Shown piece after piece: positions 22,507 through 33,837 of a stretch of 64,000 nucleotides of DNA (position 1 is the first letter of the stretch; each line of letters opens with the position of its first letter). The position numbers and the translations under genes were made by a program. The DNA is from Pleurodeles waltl (Eukaryota > Chordata > Amphibia > Caudata > Salamandridae): contig NC_090443.1 in NCBI RefSeq assembly GCF_031143425.1, positions 1,056,903,554 to 1,056,967,553 of the forward strand, read 5' to 3'. The notes beneath the pieces are model-generated. The model searched no databases. It saw only the letters and a program-made list of their open reading frames with translations, and was not told the origin of the DNA.

Positions 22507-23520
22507 GGTCGCTTTGTTGAAGACATGGTGGGGGCAGGGGGCAGAGGGAGATCCGGAGTGGATGGTGCTCACGGTTTTTGCGGTGTCCTCGTCGTTGATG
22601 TGGGTCCAGGAGAGCAAGAGGTTGGTGCGGCTAGGTGTGTGGAGGTTGGTGGTGGTCGTGGTGGGGGAGGAGTTGAAGCTGTCGTGGATTTCCGTGATCT
22701 TGCAATGGAAAAAGGTGGCGAGGAAGTCGCAGAGGTCTTGCGATGGAGGGGGGTCGATGGAGCATGACCTGGGGTTGGTGAGTTCTTTGACGATGCTGAA
22801 GAGCTCTTTGCTGTCGTGGGCGTTGTTATCGATGTGATCTTTGTAGCAGGATCTTTTGGTGGTCTGGATGAGATGGTGGTGCTTGCGGATGGCTGTCTTG
22901 AGGGCTGAGTGCTTGCTCTCTGTTGGTTAGCGGCACCACCTCTTCTCGATTTTCCGGCACTCCCGCTTTGAGGTCTGAAGGTCGGTGGTGAACCAGATGG
23001 CCTTGGCGCTAGTGCGGTTGTTGTAGGATTTCCTGAGCGGGGTGAGGGTGTTGGCGCAGTTGTCTAACCAGTGACTGAGGTTGAGGGCAGCTGTGTTGGG
23101 GTCAGTGGTGCTGGGTGGCGGGGCCGAGGCGAGGATGGAGATCAGTTGGTCTTCCGAGATCTTTTTCCAGTTGCGGCGTTGGATCTGTTGAGGGCGGTGG
23201 TGAGTGGCGGGTTTCTGGAAGGTGAAGTGGATGCAGCGGTGGTCGGTCCAGTGGAGTTCGGTGGTATGGCTGAAGGTGATGTGGCTGCTGGTGGGGTCTA
23301 GTGTGTGGCCGGCGGAGTGGGTGGGCGTTGTGACCAGTTGTTTGAGACCGAGGTTGGCGAGGTTGTCGATCAGAGCAGTGGAGTTGCTGTTGTTGGCGTT
23401 CTCGAGGTGAAAATTCAAGTCGCCGAGGAGAATATAGTCTGTGGAGGCCAGGGCCTGGGTGCTGATAATGTAGTTTGTAACAGTCTTTAATGAATGAACT
23501 GAGGGCGGGGTTACATGAAT
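22507..23520 (-). mobile_element. L2/CR1-type LINE fragment (endonuclease to linker)
   Basis: On the minus strand it reads GDLNFHLENANNSNSTALID, then an LVTTPTHSAGHTLD block and DHRCIHFTF, the C-terminal pattern of APE-type endonucleases in L2/CR1 elements. The linker toward RT follows, with an in-frame stop near 22927. No RT palm is reached before the junction with the LTR at 22506. Confidence 0.7.
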
Positions 23521-23529
23521 TCAGATACA

Positions 23530-23650
23530 TTTCTGCTTAGCAGGAGTAAGTGAGATGGTTTGCTCAGAATCACACAATGTTGAGCCAAGGCCGGGATTCA
23601 AGCCCCCTTGTAGGGTTCTAAAGTAGACAGTTCTGGTCTCTGGGACCCAC
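23530..23650 (-). mobile_element. tRNA-derived SINE fragment, MIR-like
   Basis: On minus it contains ggcttgaatcccggcc, close to a pol III B box, followed by tggctcaacattgtgtgattctgagcaa, resembling the MIR/CORE-SINE block after the B box. Boundaries are approximate. Confidence 0.45.
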
Positions 23651-24003
23651 CCAGTTTTCGGCACATGTTCAGAAACTTTGTTTTGCAGTTGGACATCCAC
23701 ATCTGTTTGTTACCACGGTCTGAGCGGGGGGGAAGAGGGGGTTTGTACATTAATTAAACTGGTGTGTGGTTTAGTGTTTAGGTCTTCAAATCCGTGTAGA
23801 TGCTTGGCTGAGATATGAGCTTCTGTGATATTTCATCAGACAATCTCAGGCATTGTGGTAATGCGGGAGAATTACCGAAAATGCATCATTTTAACACGAG
23901 ATGCGTGACACTTGAAAGGGCTGCTCTCCCTCTCTCTCACTTCCTGATCCTGGCTCACTTTCTCCCTCTCTCCCTTCCTCCTTTTCTCCTCCCTCCCTCT
24001 CTC
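23651..24003 (+). other. Upstream flank of promoter array B
   Basis: No gene recognised. CT-rich from about 23920. The first array module begins at 24004. Confidence 0.4.
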
Positions 24004-24227
24004 CATGACTCAGCTCCCAGGACAGATAAAGTCTGGCACAGAGTCTAGGCGCTGCACTCCATTCTATCTTCCTCCTTCTCTCCTCCTGACTTCCTCCCTC
24101 TCCCTGTCTCCTCCAATCCCTCTCTCTCACCCTCTTTCTCTTCTCCTGACTCTCTCTTTCACTCCCTCTCTCTTTCACCCCCCTCTCTCCCTCTCTATCT
24201 CTCCCTCCCTCTCTCTTCTCTCTCTGC

Positions 24228-24268
<41 letters not shown>

Positions 24269-24504
24269 GTCTCTCTCTGCCTCCTCCATCTCTCTCTCTC
24301 CCTCCCCCCTTCCCTCCCTTTCCATGACAGCTCCCAGCACAGATAAAGTCTGGCACAGAGTCTAGGCGCTATACTGCACCCACTCTCTCTGTCTCTCTCC
24401 CTCCCTCTCCTCCTGGCTGCTTCCCTCCTTCTTCTTCCCTCTCTCAGTGACTCAGCTCCCAGCTCAGATAAAGTCTGGCGCAGAGTCTAGGCGCTGAACT
24501 CCAC

Positions 24505-24538
<34 letters not shown>

Positions 24539-24690
24539 CTAGTACCTCCCTCTCTCTCTTCCTCTCCCTCCCTCTCCCTTCCAGCCCCCCTCGCTTTCTC
24601 TCTCCTGTGACCTCCCTGTTTCTCCCTACTCCTCCCTCCCTCTCACTCTCTCTCTGTCCCTCCTTCCCTCTTTCTCCCCTCCCTCGCTCT
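24004..24690 (+). promoter_or_regulatory. Promoter array B, three upstream modules
   Basis: Three further copies of the module (agctcccag..cagataaagtctgg..cagagtctaggcgctg) start near 24004, 24322 and 24446, separated by CT-rich DNA of 50-260 bp. Modules B1 (24005-24014) and B3 (24447-24456) keep a perfect RTGACNNNGC site. B2 has a shortened TGACAGC. All keep GATAAAG and the spacing to the initiator. Only the last module of the array is followed by the exon and donor. Confidence 0.6.
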
Positions 24691-24693
24691 CTC

Positions 24694-24750
24694 CATGACT
24701 CAGCTCCCAGCTCAGATAAAGTCTGGCTCAGAGTCTAGGCGCTGCACTCC
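24694..24750 (+). promoter_or_regulatory. GSTP1 core promoter, module B4 (ARE/AP-1, TATA-like, Inr)
   Basis: ATGACTCAGC at 24695-24704 matches the antioxidant-response core RTGACNNNGC and contains the AP-1 heptamer TGACTCA. GATAAAG follows at 24715-24721, about 29 bases before an initiator-like CACTCC at 24745. Human GSTP1 also has a TGACTCAGC-type element just upstream of its TATA box, so Nrf2/Maf or AP-1 control is a reasonable inference. This module directly precedes first exon B. Confidence 0.65.
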
Positions 24751-24809
24751 TCTCTGAGACTGCAGGGGTTGGACGGGTCGGAGAGCCGCTGCTCAACGGG
24801 GGACCACAA
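24746..24809 (+). other. gstp1: Candidate GSTP1 first exon B (5' UTR plus A of ATG)
   Basis: About 64 bases from an initiator-like CACTCC, 29 bases after a GATAAAG box, to ...GACCACAA followed by the donor GTAAGT at 24810. There is no ATG inside. Splicing to 39279 would give CCACA-ATG-ACG, with a purine at -3, a good start context. Human GSTP1 exon 1 likewise ends in CCACCA directly before GTGAGT. The exon is about 14.5 kb from exon 2 and is the nearer of two candidates. Transcription start and use are inferred; no RNA evidence is available. Confidence 0.72.
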
Positions 24810-25555
24810 GTAAGTGACCGACCCTTGCATTGGCGGGGGGGGGGGGGGGGGGCTCCTGCACATTATACTACTGACACAGCTGGGAGTTTACTGTGGAGAC
24901 CAGTACAGAACTAATGGAGAAATTATCAAACAAAGAAACCATTTCAAATAGGATTGTTTGCATTAGTCCTAAATAATTATTGAGGCAAACTAAAGCATAA
25001 GTGCAATGTTAAAGGTGCATTGGCAAAGCCTGGAGGTCTCACCTTTTGGTCTCTTCTCTGCAGAAATATCGGTTTTGCAACTGCTTTTTTTTGAATGATG
25101 CTACTCAACATCGACAAAAAATGTGACTATCAGCATCGGCAAAAAAAGAAGGGTGATGATACATACGCTTCATGCATCATCCATGCGTGTGTTGCATCAT
25201 GGTTGTACCGCAGCCACCACATGATGATCGGAACACATACATGAACACACGAAGACATGCATACTACATGACAGCGCTCATTTTTTAGGGTCGAGCGCAC
25301 ACGCTTTCTGGCCTCTGTTGAATCTCTCTGGGCTTTAAACCACGCCCATGCCACGTCAGTCACTTCCATTGGTTCCTGGGCTTGCCTTTTAAAATTCGCT
25401 TGATTTCATGGTGTAAGGCACGCAAACGTCATGCCTTTTCCAGTGTTTATCCCGCCTCCAGCGCACCGGCCAACTACTGAAAACTTAGGAGGCTCCATGT
25501 TTTCAGCCTGGCTTATGGACAACTTTATCTTTTTATTTTCCAGGCAGCGGCAGCA
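24810..25555 (+). other. Start of GSTP1 intron 1
   Basis: Opens GTAAGTGACCGACCC and a G run (24835-24852). It then shares about 100 bp with the intron after exon A. From 25275 to 25445 it holds a dispersed repeat also seen at 31325-31430 (shared core gggcttg.ctttnaaaat). No coding exon seen. Confidence 0.5.
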
Positions 25556-26768
25556 GGAGCTCTGGGCACCTCCCAGAGGAGGTGCAGGTCAGGGGAGTGG
25601 TCACTCCCCTTTCCTTTGTCCAGTTTCGCGCCAGAGCAGGGCTGGGGGATCCCTGAACCGGTGTAAACTGGCTTATGCAGAGATGGGCACCATCTGTGCC
25701 CATCAAAGCATTTCCAGAGGCTGGGAGGAGGCTACTCTTCCCCAGCCCTTACACCTTTTTCCAAAGGGAGAGGGTGTAACACCCTCTCTCTGAGGAAGTC
25801 CTTTGTTCTGCCTTCCTGAGCCAAGCCTGGCTGGACCCCAGGAGGGCAGAAACCTGTCTGAGGGGTTGGCAGCAGCAGCAGCTGCAGTGAAACCCCGGGA
25901 AAGGCAGTTTGGCAGTACCCGGGTCTGTGCTAGAGACCCGGGGGATCATGGAATTGTCTCCCCAATGCCAGGATGGCATTGGGGTGACAATTCCATGATC
26001 TTAGACATGTTACATGGCCATGTTCGGAGTTACCATTGTGAAGCTATACATAGGTAGTGACCTATGTATAGTGCACGCGTGTAATGGTGTCCCCGCACTC
26101 ACAAAGTCTGGGGAATTTGCCCTGAACTATGTGGGGGCACCTTGGCTAGTGCCAGGGTGCCCACACACTAAGTAACTTAGCACCCAACCTTTACCAGGTA
26201 AAGGTTAGACATATAGGTGACTTATAAGTTACTTAAGTGCAGTGGTAAATGGCTGTGAAATAACGTGGACGTTATTTCACTCAGGCTGCAGTGGCAGGCC
26301 TGTGTAAGAATTGTCAGAGCTCCCTATGGGTGGCAAAAGAAATGCTGCAGCCCATAGGGATCTCCTGGAACCCCAATACCCTGGGTACCTTAGAACCATA
26401 TACTAGGGAATTATAAGGGTGTATCAGTATGCCAATCTGAATTGGTAAAATTGGTCACTAGCCTGTTAGTGACAATTTGTAAAGAGAGAGCATAACCACT
26501 GAGGTTCTGGTTAGCAGAGCCTCAGTGAGACAGTTAGGCATCACACAGGGAACACATACATATAGGACACAAACTTATGAGCACTGGGGTCCTGGCTAGC
26601 AGGATCCCAGTGACACATAACAACCACACTTACAACATAGGGTTTTCACTATGAACACTGGGCCCTGGCTAGCAGGATCCCAGTGAGACAGTGAAAACAC
26701 CCTGACATATACTCACAAACAGGCCAAAAGTGGGGGCAACAAGGCTAGAAAGAGGCTACTTTCTCACA
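25556..26768 (-). mobile_element. E3 3' LTR (subfamily B), truncated
   Basis: Minus-strand LTR beginning at 26768 (TGTGAGAAAGTAGCC on minus) and cut off at 25556. It keeps about 1.2 kb, with the same short hairpins as the E1 LTR. The G-rich tract ggggtgggggttg directly precedes its start, as in E1. Confidence 0.85.
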
Positions 26769-26799
26769 CAACCCCCACCCCAAACGAAGGACAATAAGG

Positions 26800-27855
26800 C
26801 TAACCTTGGCCAGTTGAAACTTTATTGTCTAAGTGGTGATAAGTAGAGAGTAGCTCTGCAATAGACTGGTTACTCCCTTTATCATCCACTTGTGGGGATG
26901 TAAACCACCCTGTTTGAAGTTTTTTAGCTAAGCAACAGTGTGAATATATATTTTCAGAGTTCCTATCAGTAAGTTTTAGTTTAGAACAGTGGGGAGTATC
27001 CACTGGACCTATTTCTAGTGATGAGAATGCCAGACAGGGATGCTGTCTCAGTAAAGCCATAGCTGGGCAAAAACTTTGTCCATATGGCTGGAAGAGAGAA
27101 CAGGGATGCTGTTTCTCTTTAGTTGGAGCAGGGCAGGGATGCTGTCCTATGAGCTCCACACTAGGGCAGGGCTGCTGTCCTAAGTGTTGTGAGGCAGTGC
27201 AGGTTTTCTGCACTAAAGTTTCTCTGGGAGGGTTGGAGGGATGCTCCATGTTAACTATAATGGTGGGTTTATCACCAATATTAGTTATCCCACAGAGAGG
27301 TACTTCCACCTCAGGGAGTACAGCTATGCCAGCTGTTGATTCCCTTGGTACAGGTGCCACCCCAGGAGAGGTTTCTCCCACCACAGGAATGGTATCCTGT
27401 ATGGCAGGGTGGTTAGGGGATACTGTGATACCCTTTTTACCTGTTGTTGGAGAGGGGTCTTGAGTTTTCAGGCCTTCTCTCCTTTGCTTTTTCATTTCAG
27501 TAGAAATGAGAGGGAACAATTCCTCAGGGATACCCAGCATGGCTGCATGGGTATAAAACTCTACATCAGCCCAACCTGAGGCCTCTAGGTCATTACCTAA
27601 GAGACAGTCTACAGGTAAGCTAGGTGATACCACCACCTGCTTAGGGCCAGTAACTCCACCCCAACTAAACTGAATTATAGCAAAGGGAAGAAACTTAGTG
27701 GAGTTATGGACATCAATAATCTTATACTGTTGTCCAATGATGTGTTGTTCAGGAGGCACTAGGTTTTCAGTCACCAAAGTGATACTGGCACCTGTGTCCC
27801 TGTAGGCCAAGGCCTCAACACCATTTATTGAAACTGTCTGCCTGTACTTATCCAT
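26800..27855 (-). CDS. E3: protease fused to novel tail, no integrase or RT
   Basis: 351 codons. Residues about 1-90 are the E1-type aspartic protease (AYRDTGASITLV and DCLLGNDLE). The last 16 residues (STYHHLDNKVSTGQG) match the end of E1 pol. The roughly 240 residues between contain no integrase, RT or RNase H. Instead they carry five loose repeats around QHPCP (GQQPCPS, GQHPCPA, KQHPCSL, GQSFCPA, RQHPCLA). The frame is uninterrupted. The Met at 27855 is not the true start; gag should precede it but is missing because an LTR is inserted at 27863. I read this as a non-autonomous derivative that depended on a full element for enzymes. The origin and role of the tail are unknown. Confidence 0.7.
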   Translation of the reverse strand: MDKYRQTVSINGVEALAYRDTGASITLVTENLVPPEQHIIGQQYKIIDVHNSTKFLPFAIIQFSWGGVTGPKQVVVSPSLPVDCLLGNDLEASGWADVEFYTHAAMLGIPEELFPLISTEMKKQRREGLKTQDPSPTTGKKGITVSPNHPAIQDTIPVVGETSPGVAPVPRESTAGIAVLPEVEVPLCGITNIGDKPTIIVNMEHPSNPPRETLVQKTCTASQHLGQQPCPSVELIGQHPCPAPTKEKQHPCSLFQPYGQSFCPAMALLRQHPCLAFSSLEIGPVDTPHCSKLKLTDRNSENIYSHCCLAKKLQTGWFTSPQVDDKGSNQSIAELLSTYHHLDNKVSTGQG

Positions 27856-27862
27856 TGTAAGG

Positions 27863-30297
27863 TGTAGGAAAGTACCATCTTGCCTGGCATGTTACCCCCA
27901 TATTTCACTGTATATATGTTGTTTTAGTTGTATGTGTCATTGGGACCCTGCCAGCCAGGGCCCCAGTGCTCATAAGTGTGCCCTGTATGTGTTACCTGTG
28001 TTATGACTAACTGTCTCACTGAGGCTCTGCTAATCAGAACCTCAGTGGTTATGCTCTCTCATTTCTTTCCAAATTGTCACTAACAGACTGGTGACCAATG
28101 TTACCAATTTACATTGGCATACTGGAACACCCTTATAATTCCCTAGTATATGGTACTGAGGTACCCAGGGTATTGGGGTTCCAGGAGATCCCTATGGGCT
28201 GCAGCATTTCTTTTGCCACCTATAGGGAGCTCTGACAATTCTTACACAGGCCTGCCACTGCAGCCTGAGTGAAATAACGTCCACGTTATGGTGCCCATTT
28301 CTGCATAAGCCAGTCTACACCGGTTCAGGGATCCCCCAGCCCTGCTCTGGCACGAAACTGGACAAAGGAAAGGGGAGTGACCACTCCCCTGACCTGCACC
28401 TCCCCTGGGAGGTGCCCAGAGCTCCTCCAGTGTGCTCCAGACCTCTGCCATCTTGGAAACAGAGGTGCTGCTGGCACACTGGACTGCTCTGAGTGGCCAG
28501 CAGGGCCAGCAGGTGACGTCAGAGACTCCTTCTGATAGGCTCCTCCAGGTGTTGCTAGCCTATCCTCTCTCCTAAATAGCCAAACCTCCTTTTCTGTCTA
28601 TTTAGGGTCTCTGCTTTGGGGAATTCTTGAGATAACGAATGCAAGAGCTGATCAGAGTTCCTCTGCATCTCTCTCTTCACCTTCTGCCAAGGAATCGACT
28701 GCTGACCGCGCTGGAAGCCTGCAAAACCGCAACAAGGTAGCAAAGACTACTTCTGCAACCTTGTAACGCTGATCCTGCCGCCTTCTCGACTGTTTTCCTG
28801 GTGGTGCATGCTGTGGGGGTAGTCTGCCTCCTCTCTGCACTAGAAGCTCCGACGAAATCTCCAGTGGGTCGACGGAATCTTCCCCCTGCAACCGCAGGCA
28901 CCAAAAGACTGCATCACCGGTCCTCTGGGTCCCCTCTCAGCACGACGAGCATGGTCCCTGGAACTCAGCAACTCTGTCCAAGTGACTCCCACAGTCCAGT
29001 GACTCTTCAGTCCCAGTTTGGTGGAGGTAAATCCTTGCCTCCCCATGCCAGACTGCATTGCTGGGTACCGCGTGATTTGCCGCTGCTCCGGCTCCTGTGC
29101 ACTCTTCCAGGATTTCCTTTGTGCACAGCCAAGCCTGGATCCCCGACACTCTAACCTGCAGTGCACGACCTCCTGAGTTGTCCTCCGGCGTCGTGGGACC
29201 TCCTTTTGTGACTTCAGGTGAGCTCCGGTTCACTCTTCTTCGTAGTGCCTGTTCCGGAACTTCTGCGGGTGCTGCCTGCTTCTGAGTAGGCTCTTTGTCG
29301 TGCTGGGCGCCCCCTCTGTCTCCTCACGCAATTGGCGACATCCTGGTCCCTCCTGGGCCACGGCAGCATCCAAAAACCCTAACCACGACCCTTGCAGCTA
29401 GCAAGGTTTGTTTGCGGTCTTTCTGCACGGAAACACCTCTGCAAGCTTCTTCACGACGTGGGACATCCATCCTTCAAAGGGGAAGTTCCTAGTCCTCTTC
29501 GTTCTTGCAGAATCCACAGCTTCTACCATCCGGTGGCAGCTCCTTTGCACCCTCAGCTGGCATTTCTTGGGCATCTGCCCACTCACGACTTGAGTGTGAC
29601 TCTTGGACTTGGTCCCCTTGTTCCACAGGTTCTCTCGTCTGGAAATCCATCGTTGTTGCATTGCTGGTGTTGGTCTTCCTTGCAGAATTCCCCTATCACG
29701 ACTTCTGTGCTCTCTGGGGAACTTAGGTGCACTTTACACCTACTTTTCAGGGTCTTGGGGTGGGCTATTTTTCTAACCCTCACTGTTTTCTTACAGTCCC
29801 AGCGACCCTCTACAAGCTCACATAGGTTTGGGGTCCATACGTTATTCGCATTCCACTTTTGGAGTATATGGTTTGTGTTGCCCCTATACCTATTTGCTCC
29901 TATTGCAATCTTTTGTGACTATACATTGCTTGCACTGTTTTCTATTGCTATTACTGCATAATTTTGGTATTGTGTACATATATCTTGTGTATATTTGCTA
30001 TCCTCATACTGAGGGTACTCACTGAGATACTTTTGGCATATTGTCATAAAAATAAAGTACCTTTATTTTTAGTATATCTGTGTATTGTGTTTTCTTATGA
30101 TATTGTGCATATGACACCAGTGGTATAGTGGGAGCTTTGCATGTCTCCTAGTTCAGCCTAAGCTGCTCTGCTAAGCTACCCTTTTCTATCAGCCTAAGCT
30201 GCTAGACACCTCTTCTACACTAATAAGGGATAAATGGACCTGGTACAAAGTGTAAGTACCCCTTGGTACCCACTACAAGCCAGGCCAGCCTCCTACA
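27863..30297 (+). mobile_element. Solo LTR L3 (subfamily A), internally deleted
   Basis: 2435 bp, TGTAGGAAAGTACC to GCCTCCTACA, inserted in the opposite orientation into E3. About 560 bp is missing at 28287, where cacgttat joins ggtgcccatttctg. It keeps the CRE (28514-28521) and poly(A) region. The flanks (TAAGG and CGCAC) do not match, so the right flank has been rearranged. Confidence 0.85.
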
Positions 30298-30889
30298 CGC
30301 ACTCACAATGTCCGGGGAAATTGTCCTGAACAATGTGGGGGCACCTTGGCTAGTGCCAGGTGCCCTCACACTTAGTAACTTTGCACCTAACCTTCACCAA
30401 GTGAGGGTTAGACATATAGGTGACTTATAACTTACTTAAGTGCAGTGTAAAATGGCTATGAAATAACGTGGACGTTATTTCACTCAGGCTGCAGTGGCAG
30501 TCCTGTGTAAGAATTGTCTGAGCTCCCTATGGGTGGCAAAATAAATGCTGCAGCCCATAGGGATCTCCTGGAACCCCAGTACCCTTGGTACGTAGGTACC
30601 ATATACTAGGGAATTATAAAGATGTTCCAGTTTGCCAATCAGAATTGGTAAAATGAGTCACTAGCCTGCAGTGACAATTTTAAAAGAAAAGCAGAGAGAA
30701 CATAAACACTGAGGTTCTGGTTAGCAGAGCCTCAGTGATACAGTTAGGCACCACACAGGGTACACAAATAGGCCACAAACTATGAGCACTGGTTCCTGGC
30801 TAGCAGGATCCCAGTGACACCGGCAAAAACAAACTGACACACAAGTAAAAATGGGGGTAACATGCCAGGCAAGATGGTACTTTCCTACA
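30298..30889 (-). mobile_element. LTR fragment, first 592 bp of a subfamily A LTR
   Basis: Minus-strand sequence from its TGTAGGAAAG start at 30889 to a break at 30298, directly against the end of L3. The rest of the LTR and any internal region are absent. Confidence 0.85.
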
Positions 30890-31660
30890 CTGGGCACATT
30901 GATCATTTGTGGCACAGAATCCGCCCATGTGCAGAGCTGCAAACTCTTCCAAAATGTGCTGCTTCTCTTTCCTGGTTGTTCAACAAATGGCCGTCATGAA
31001 GGCTTTCACATTTGTAAGCGGCACTGTTGATCAGGGCAGATGCTGAAGGAGATGGAAACGCTGTATTGATATTATCAGAAGGAAACCAAACTGCTAAAGG
31101 CCAGGTTTTTGTTTTGAATGTGCACCTTGAAACGTGTGCATTCAATCTTATCCTCACAGGCTGCTCAGATGAGTTTTACAGTTATTTTTTGTGAATCCTC
31201 ATCTGGATTTCGTCTTACTCACGAGCTGCTGTTTTTATGACTTCCTTCCTGGTGCTGTGGGAATTCCCCCATACTAGTTAAGTTGAGCATAGCAGCGCGC
31301 AAGCACTGCTTTTCCGAAGTGTTAGTATCTAGCAACGCCCTCCTCATGCCCATCACTACCACTCGTTCGTGGGCTTGTCTTTCAAAAATCTTTTGTTATC
31401 ATTGGTGAATGTTTTACGTTTGTCCCTCCTTGGGGATGTTTTGTTACCGCCTTGGACATCGCCCCTGTTACATGGATAATTGCACGTTTGCCGATACGTT
31501 GGACTGAGGGCACTTCTTCTTCCTCTTGTGTGCTGCTTCGCGCTGATGCTCATGGCGGCCGTGGCGCTGTGAATTGGCTCGCTTATGTGAAACTGTTTTA
31601 CTTTTCATTCTCAACTTATGTGGCACAGAAAGTCCGGTTAGGAGTTTACAATGCTAATAG
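30890..31660 (+). other. Intron 1 sequence, no gene recognised
   Basis: Mostly unassigned. 31325-31430 is the second copy of the dispersed repeat seen at 25275-25445. Confidence 0.35.
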
Positions 31661-31664
31661 CTCT

Positions 31665-31758
31665 TTCCCATAGGAAATAATGGGTTTTATATTCCAGCGG
31701 ACGGAATATCCGTCACCATTGTGATGGAACAACCTGTCGCCAAACTCTAAATTAGCCC
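31665..31758 (-). mobile_element. Half of a palindromic MITE
   Basis: Reads on minus GGGCTAATTTAGAGTTTGGC followed by cagg..gtgacggatattccgtcc. This is one arm of a GGGC-ended palindromic MITE whose other arm is missing. Confidence 0.5.
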
Positions 31759-31854
31759 TAAATAACGGCAATGAAATCTTTCCTGATTGACAGAGTGAAA
31801 TATTCTTTAAACGCTGCTGTTACATAATACACAATAATTATTTTTAATAATTGT

Positions 31855-31883
31855 GTTGATACATATATGTATATATATATATC

Positions 31884-31915
<32 letters not shown>

Positions 31916-32110
31916 GATATATATGCAACAGTAGGGAAAGCGTTGGATTTCAGAAGGGTTACATTTACTATTCCCACCCTAGTTAGTGCAACAGCAGGGG
32001 AAGCGTTGGACTTCAGAGAGGTTAAATTTACTATTCCCCCTCCATTCTGTGCAACAGTAGGGAAAGCGTTACACTATGGAGGGATTACATTTGCTATTCC
32101 CCCTCCAGCC
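31855..32110. repeat. (TA)n followed by 61-64-bp tandem repeat, 3 copies
   Basis: About 55 bp of TA-rich repeat, then three copies starting gcaacag(t/c)aggg at 31925, 31988 and 32049, each with gcgtt..a and ttactattccc. A related block (ggggaaggtgttgga, tttactattcc) occurs at 35813-35890. Confidence 0.75.
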
Positions 32111-32670
32111 CAAACAAAATGTAAAAATGAAACAAATCCTATAAAAATCCCTCAAATAATCCAAAAACGATTTCCGTTAAATTTAAAAAAAGTAAACTCC
32201 TAATGCCCCTCCTAATGCCCATAACACACGTTCGTAGAAAGAAACCTGTAAAGAAAATTAAATGACCATCCACAAAACACATTACAGTCCCAAAAATGCA
32301 AAGGCTTAACAATTAATCATCAAAATAGAACTAACATAACTTATTTTAACATAACATAGAGATACATTACTAAACTAGTGTAGAAAAATACTAACCAACA
32401 AACTAGTGAAAAACAAGAACAGTAAGGCATCTAAATATATTTTAAAAAAACACAACAACCCCCTTCTAGACCTACCCTCCTCAACTTCCCCTATACTCGA
32501 AACCCTTAACAAATGCTTAAAAAAAGACTTACTTGTTCTGATGAACAGCAGCACCTTGCCATGACCTGGTTGCCGGAAAATAGATTAAAATTAATATAAG
32601 TAGACTACAAGATAGAAGGTAGCTGTAAAAAAAAAATGGCCTGCTAAATTAAACTAAAAAAAGACATCAT

Positions 32671-32838
32671 GGGCCTGATTACAAGCTTGGCAGATGGGAT
32701 TCTCCATCACAAATCTGACGGATAATCCATCTGCTGAATTACAAGTTCCAATATATCCTACGGAACTTGTAATGCGGTGGGCGGCATATCCGTCATGTTT
32801 GTGATGAAGTATCCCGTCCGCCAAGACCGTGATGAGCC
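32671..32838 (+). mobile_element. 168-bp palindromic MITE
   Basis: GGGCCTGATTACAAGCTTGG pairs imperfectly with the right end (gccaagaccgtgatgagcc). The centre is ttacaagttcc..ggaacttgtaa, so the element is nearly one long hairpin. The GGGCC start fits Harbinger MITEs. Confidence 0.7.
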
Positions 32839-33837
32839 TCTATCACTCCATTGACATGAATGGGAAATATTGTAAAAATGTTGAATAAATTATAAAAAAA
32901 TTCAAAAAATTTCAACCGTAAAACATGCCTGTATATAAGTACACTTTGCAGACTGTGGCAAGGTGGTAAATTGAAGTTTTTTTTCAGGTCGCAGGAAACA
33001 CCCAATCCAGCTGCATCAATCTCCACCTGCTGTCCACATTTCAAGTATTAACATTATTGGAACCCTCAAGACTATTACGATCATGCCGCCCAGCTGCATC
33101 ACGTTCCATGCGCGTGCATGGAACTTACACTCCAAGATACCACACAGTCAAATTACGTTGTGATAGCATTTTTAAAATGTATTAAGTATAAATTAAATAA
33201 TATCATAACATATATACAATTATCTAATATACACTCAAAAAATGTGTTAAAATGATGTTAAAGATGTTTTTATTAAACATTTAAGAAATATTAGAAAACT
33301 GTTAACCAATCTAAAATAAAAGATGGAAATGTACAACATACAATACCATGTAAATACATTTTAGATTTGTTATTATTTAAAAAATAAAAGAAATGTTTTA
33401 TTTACTTAACTCTATACAAATGATTGTTTTTTTAGATGAAATATGTATAATAAAAAATGTCCAAATGAACAATTAATAAAGTTTGAAAACAAAACAAATT
33501 TGAAAAATTTGTCATTACTTTTGTACATAATAAATTAATTAGTATTATTGTTTGCAAATATACAACTAACTATTTTTATTATATTTCTAATCACCAACAA
33601 TACCAATAAAATAACAAAGCATTCCTAATACATACAATTACAAGTTTATTAAAATTTCAGAATAAAATAAAAAAAATTAGATATTCTTTAAAAAAATAAT
33701 ATTTGGAAAGCATTCAAGGTGACAAATTATTACAGATTAAACATACATTACCAAAATAACATACAGGGCAGCAGTAACAAGACTTACAAGGAAAGAGAAG
33801 GGGTAGAAAGAGAGATAAAGAGGAAGAGAGAGAGGAC
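32839..33837. other. AT-rich intron sequence
   Basis: Very AT-rich from about 33170 to 33720 with many short A and T runs. No gene seen. Confidence 0.5.
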
